DNA of 10,058 bases from Stephanodiscus triporus (Eukaryota; Bacillariophyta; Thalassiosirophyceae; Thalassiosirales; Thalassiosiraceae): positions 1 to 10,058 of the forward strand of contig JALLAZ010001144.1 of the NCBI GenBank assembly GCA_036939755.1, in the 5' to 3' direction. Made by a program: the position numbers and the translations under genes. The notes under the pieces were generated by a model. The model was not told the origin of the DNA. It searched no databases and saw only the letters and a list, made by a program, of their open reading frames with translations. Shown piece after piece: positions 6,127 to 10,058 of this stretch (position 1 is its first letter; each line of letters begins with the position of its first letter).

Positions 6127-8267
6127 ATGAGAAATACAATGACAGATCAACATGTCGTCGGACATGACGATTATGAAATCGTGGGCGAGAACAATTTGTA
6201 TGATTTCGAGGACGAAATGATGGAAGAGTTATATTCCGAGCGTTCGATTGAAAATTACTCCTCATCGGATGAGGACGATTCCAATTCCAGTTCCAGTAGC
6301 AACCCCGAATCGGAGGAGAGCGAAGACGCTTCCAATGCCGATCCTTACAATGAGGGCGATGCCGATTACGGATATCATGAAGTTGACGACGATCAGTTAT
6401 TCGAAGTGCCCGATTTCGGCGCGCAAACGCCGAAGAAATCACTACGCATGATAATACTTGTCTTGTCCACTCTGCTGGCATTGCTGACTGCCAACTTAGT
6501 GCATCAACTTTTACAACTTTCCAATGCCACTCGCTCTAACGGACCACTTTCTCTCAATGGCGATGACGAAATTGGACAAAATATCGGAACGAATTCTCAT
6601 ACAGATATTGACCGGGAAGTTGACGAAAACGATCCTTACGATATCGGAGGCAACGTAAGTTCAAATAATTTACACGACTATGGAGAGTACCAGATGCCCC
6701 AATACCCTACAAGAATCTATACCCATACTTCTCTTTCCTCGAAGAACTATCGCGCGGGTGGCATTCTTTCAGATGAAATGCTGCATAGATTTGAAGAGGA
6801 CGGTGTTATTGTCATTCGTAATTTAATTTCCCCTAAATTGTTGGATAGGTTGGATATAGCCAGCCAGATGATAATAGATGGCCAAGACGAGGGCAATACG
6901 AAGAAAAAGAGGGGGAAGCAATTTCATTTAGTCAAGAATGGTGCCATCTTCTTGGGCGTGCCTCCCCCGAAGGCTTGCATATCTAGGGACGAAAATAAAG
7001 GCGACACGTGCGACGCTAAGATTGGCACTGATGACGACGATGACAACACAATACTATCCTCATTCCGTGACTTGGCGATGTACTCAAAAATACCACGAGT
7101 GGCTGCATCATTGTTAAGGCTGGATGAGTTGCGCATGGGTGGGGAAGAGTATCTACAACATAATCGTAGGAGGAGACAAAAAAAGAATTCTGAGCGGACT
7201 AAGGGAGAACAATTCGATGGCGGAGGTGTCAACGTAGATGATTCAATCAACTTGCGAATATGCAGAGATATTTTTCTCACTAAAGATGATGATGACTACG
7301 CATGTGGGTGGCACGTCGACGATACTGGATTTTGGCCGAGTATAGCTTCTGACCCTGGAGTGAATGCGTGGGTGGCATTAGATGATATGCCGGCGCCGTG
7401 GGCCGGGGCCGATTCGGAAGTTGCCATGTCTGACTTCACAGCAAGGCCCTCATCACAGGAGGAACAAGACATGCCGGTGGCAACATTCGCACTTTCTTTT
7501 GGATCTCATAGAATGTCATGGCGCCATCAAGCCTATCAAGTTACCGGGTCCACCCACACTCTCCCACCAGAAGGGTACCGATCCGCTGCGGACTTAATCG
7601 AACGTCGGAGTGGAAGCGGGACATGCAATATCCAAACAAGTGCTCCCGACCTGTACGAGAAACTGGAAAAGAACAAGGTGGTATATGATTTACGGAAAGG
7701 CGATGTAATATTTCATGATCGGTGGGTGTTTCATCGAACACTGACTATGAATGAATACGAGAAGATGGCGCGCAAGAACTCAGCAGAGGAGCATGATAAA
7801 GACAAAGAAAAGATGCAGCAAGCATCACACAATAGCAAGATCTTCCGTCGATACTCCATAAGGTATGCTCCCGGGACTGCAGTTGTTCCTCCGGGATGGG
7901 GAGTGGAGCTCTCTGTTTTGCATGACAAGGACAATGCTAACCGAACCTTGGACGACATTGTTGACAGAAGTGGTCCCTGGTACCCTAAGGTAAATAGCTT
8001 TCATTCGATACTTTCGCACTATGCACAGTTTTCCTTGAGTCGGGTCAACATTCATTCTGTCTGTACTTTCATCCCGTTAAGGTGTGGCCTCATGTGCTCA
8101 AGAGGAAACCTCTCCAAAATTTGGGCACACCTGGTGAAGATGAATCGGAGGAAGAAATTAAAGGGATCACGGAATTAGTTCATAATAAGATGCCAAAGGC
8201 AGAGGAATTGCAAAAGAAACGCAAAAAAGAGATCCAACAACTTCTGTCACAACGTGGCGGACGTTGA
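6127..8267 (+). CDS. Membrane-anchored PhyH-like Fe(II)/2-oxoglutarate oxygenase
   Basis: The spliced product (6127-7989 joined to 8082-8267) has 682 residues. The N-terminal 105 residues are very acidic and Ser-rich. A membrane segment at about 107-130 follows KK and R, so the protein is probably type II with the catalytic part in the ER/Golgi lumen. The domain spans about 210-620 and resembles phytanoyl-CoA dioxygenases: EEDGVIVIRNLIS (223-235), the metal triad GWHVDD (H396, D398) and VFHRT (H536), and RRYSIRYAPG (574-583) supplying the 2-oxoglutarate arginine. Such enzymes use Fe2+, O2 and 2-oxoglutarate to hydroxylate small molecules or lipids; the substrate cannot be read from sequence. 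Low-complexity insertions lie at about 255-310, 340-370 and 540-570. The second exon adds a basic, Lys-rich helical tail. Start is ATG 6127; ATG 6139 is close behind. Confidence 0.85.
7990..8081 (+). other. 92-nt intron in the oxygenase gene
   Basis: The donor is AAG|GTAAAT and the acceptor is GTTAAG|GTG after a T/C-rich stretch. Splicing is phase 0 and joins GPWYPK to VWPHVLKRK. Without splicing the frame runs on into an implausible Cys/Ser-rich tail ending at 8178, while the downstream frame from 8082 to 8267 is coherent and charged. Confidence 0.8.
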
Positions 8268-8641
8268 TACTTTAACATATGACCCAGCTGGCAATATTTG
8301 TGTGAAGGGTTGATGGAGCCAAACATAAAGCATAGACAGGTTAATAGTAAACTCACAAGGCATTGTTCAACGAAGTCATTTGGCTTCAATTCCGACTATG
8401 AAGCCTGTATCTATCTTTCTTCTCACCAAGGGCAAGAATGCACACGTGCATTATTTATTTCAACACACAAGTTCGAATTTATGTAAACGAGAATATCAAT
8501 GCCAGTGTATCGTATTTTGAGAGTCCCGCATATCTAAGTAAATACTAAAAATATTACACACGCTATCTAAAGTGAAAGTTCCTTCCTTACGAAGCACTCT
8601 CCGTCTCTTTTTTCACACGCATCAAACGGAGAGAGTCGAAA
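8268..8641. other. Convergent 3' region between two genes
   Basis: These 374 bp separate the stop codons of the oxygenase gene (plus) and the CUE-domain gene (minus). The sequence is A+T-rich with A-rich words such as AAATACTAAAAATATT (8541-8556), suitable for 3' ends. Short frames on both strands have no coding features. I see no RNA gene or repeat. Confidence 0.6.
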
Positions 8642-9799
8642 TCAATCCTTCTTCTTATCGCCCCTCCAAACGCTATTCATTTCGACATCCCTCCCGCCCT
8701 CCCCCCCTCCCACGAAGTCGACTTCATCCTCCTCCTCCTCCAACATATTCAAATCGCTCGATAGCAAACCCCTACGCTCGTTCCCCCTGATCGCATTACC
8801 CTGAGTCCCGCCGCCGCCGCCGCCGCCGAAACCACCGAACAGGGGCCGCGATGGCTGGTTGGAATTTCTACTGGCATCGTTCCAGCTCGCGGCCAGGTCC
8901 TGAAATCGACGTTTGGCCGTATCACCAAGCTCTGGCGCGTTAAATCGCAATCGACGAAAATGATGAGAATTTTTCGGAGGAACGAATGTCGTGGGTGGTT
9001 GTAAGTCGTTTTAGGATACACCGTCGGTGAGCGGAAGTGGACGAAATAAAAACGAGTGATGACGAGGGACGGAGAATAATATAAACCGAGACGGAAAAAA
9101 AAAAACGGTGTGTGTGTGTGTGTTTTTGGCACCACTCACTCGACAGTCCCTCCAGGATGTCGNCCTGCCGGTCGTTTGCCCTCCACCTCCCCCCTCCCGG
9201 GAACGATGAGCCCTCGGATTCCTCCTCCCCGCCAGGTGCGAGAATTCGGGATTGTTCCTGAGTTCCTCCTGGAATAGCTCGTCCTGCAACATCCGAGCGA
9301 GCTGTTCGTCCGTCATCATCTGACCCCCGGCATCCCCCGACGATGCGGAGGCGATCGGGTGGTCGGCCGTCGCTCGGGAGGGGAAGGACGACGACAACGC
9401 GGCGGGATACTTCCTCCCGGGTATGCGAAGGAAGTCTGACGGCAGGACGGTCGGGGCTCCCCTCCCCCGTCGTCGGCCCGTCGATCCTCCCCCTCCCGCG
9501 TCCCCCGCCCCCGGTCCAGATCCGGCGAGACGCCTCGCCAATTCCGCATCGGCGTCGACGCCGTCGCCGGTCCCTCCAATGCCGCCAATGCCGGAGGGAG
9601 CGGAAGCCGGGGTCGTCCTCGACAGCTTCCTCATCAGCTCGTCGGGAGATCCGTCCCCGTGCATGAGCAATGCCTCCACGGTATTTTCCATGTGTCCGCC
9701 CTGATGACGTAGGACTGCGTCTAGGTGCTGAACGGTGTACCCCTGATCGGAGAACATGGATTGGAGGGTGGAGAGGGCCTCCTCGTAGGATAGCGACAT
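8642..9799 (-). CDS. CUE-domain (ubiquitin-binding) protein
   Basis: CUE domains bind ubiquitin and often serve as adaptors in ER quality control or autophagy. The N-terminal domain (residues about 3-55) reads SYEEALSTLQSMF, then LDAVLRHQGGHMENTVEALL, matching the CUE three-helix pattern with MF and LL. A Gly/Arg/Pro-rich linker follows, then a helical block DEQLARMLQDELFQEELRNN. Exon 1 ends at 9140 within DILEGLS; exon 2 begins at 8931, and the join gives DILEGLSKLGDTAKRRFQDL, a continuous helix. The C-terminus has a Gly run, the acidic patch LEEEEDEVDF and a basic end. Total is about 317 residues. I chose ATG 9799 for its A at -3 and because the domain starts there; an in-frame ATG at 9910 would add 37 residues. 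A one-base frame break lies near N9163, so the deposited sequence does not read through. Exon 1 is much richer in G+C than the genes to the left. Confidence 0.75.
8808..8827. repeat. (CCG)n triplet run coding for polyglycine
   Basis: About six CCG triplets in exon 2 of the CUE-domain gene encode the Gly run after GGF on the minus strand. It is a replication-slippage-prone coding microsatellite. Confidence 0.8.
8932..9139 (-). other. 208-nt intron in the CUE-domain gene
   Basis: On the minus strand the donor is CTGTCGA|GTGAGT and the acceptor is CGCGCCAG|AGCTTGG. Between 9135 and 8933 there is no other AG, so the acceptor choice is nearly forced. Splicing turns TCG-A plus AG into Ser-Lys and makes DILEGLS run into KLGDTAKRRF. 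The intron contains an A11 run and a (GT)8 microsatellite, both on the plus strand. Confidence 0.8.
9095..9123 (+). repeat. A11 run and (GT)8 microsatellite
   Basis: Eleven A at 9095-9105 are followed by CG and then eight GT units at 9108-9123. The tract lies inside the intron of the CUE-domain gene and is likely length-variable between strains. Confidence 0.9.
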
Positions 9800-10058
9800 G
9801 ATTGGCGGCGGGCGGTCGTTGTCTTCGTCTATCCCTCCTTTTGTTCGTTTCTCTGGAGGGGTGTTTCGTTTGGCGGCAGCTGTACTGTACGTTAGGCGTA
9901 AATTTACCATCGGGTCCCTGAATGTCGAGAATTTCACTTCCCCCCTGCTGAGACTATTGTTATTGTTGGGAAGGTCGAAAAAATTGGAAGTCCCACTTGG
10001 GGCTGGTATGGCGACCGATATTGGCTGAGGTATGATTGATCGTAGTTTACTTAAGAGA
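9800..10058 (-). promoter_or_regulatory. Upstream region of the CUE-domain gene
   Basis: This stretch holds the 5' UTR and start of the promoter of the CUE-domain gene, or its first 37 codons if the ATG at 9910 is used. That extension (MVNLRLTYSTAAAKRN...) is basic and Ala/Thr-containing, so a weak mitochondrial presequence cannot be excluded. Inverted CCAAT-type words (ATTGG) occur at about 9801 and 10020. I see no other gene to the right edge. Confidence 0.4.

Noticed and set aside
7990..8178. Unspliced read-through end of the oxygenase
   Set aside because: The tail is unlike the rest of the protein, and a good GT-AG intron joins to a coherent exon ending at 8267.
9343..9704. Overlapping plus-strand frames of 93-107 codons rich in Arg/Pro
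   Set aside because: Antisense to the GC-rich exon 1 of the CUE-domain gene; low-complexity products of biased composition.

Overview
The window looks like nuclear DNA of a stramenopile alga, most likely a diatom. The genes are eukaryotic: compact, about 200-400 bp apart, on both strands, with short GT-AG introns. The farnesyl diphosphate synthase is of the eukaryotic type. One protein begins with a diatom-style bipartite plastid presequence (signal peptide ending in Cys|Ala-Phe). Ribosome binding sites, operons, tRNA, rRNA, CRISPR arrays and intact mobile elements are not seen. The organism is inferred from these traits, not from a database match.

Layout: (1) 1-151, minus, a possible 5' end of a gene leaving the left edge. 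(2) 152-1270, about 1.1 kb with no convincing gene, some inverted repeats and one open stretch of unclear status. (3) 1271-2353, minus, farnesyl diphosphate synthase. (4) 2354-2599, a divergent promoter region with two E2F-like motifs. (5) 2600-4004, plus, a peptide deformylase-like protein with plastid and probable thylakoid-lumen targeting; its reading frame is broken exactly at catalytic motif 1. (6) 4288-5904, minus, a secreted, probably GPI-anchored protein with seven six-cysteine repeats, probably with a small first exon near 5983-5997. (7) 5998-6126, a second divergent promoter, again with E2F-like motifs. (8) 6127-8267, plus, a membrane-anchored phytanoyl-CoA dioxygenase-like Fe(II)/2-oxoglutarate oxygenase with one 92-nt intron. 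(9) 8642-9799, minus, a CUE-domain protein with one 208-nt intron and a one-base frame break next to the ambiguous base N at 9163. (10) 9800-10058, the GC-rich upstream region of that gene.

From gene 3 on, the genes alternate as two divergent pairs joined by convergent 3' ends. They do not form one pathway: the functions are isoprenoid synthesis, N-terminal protein processing in the plastid, a cell-surface protein, an endomembrane oxygenase and a ubiquitin-binding adaptor. Shared regulation is plausible only within the divergent pairs. The most unusual items are the lumen-targeted deformylase with its missing motif 1 and the seven-repeat cysteine-rich surface protein.
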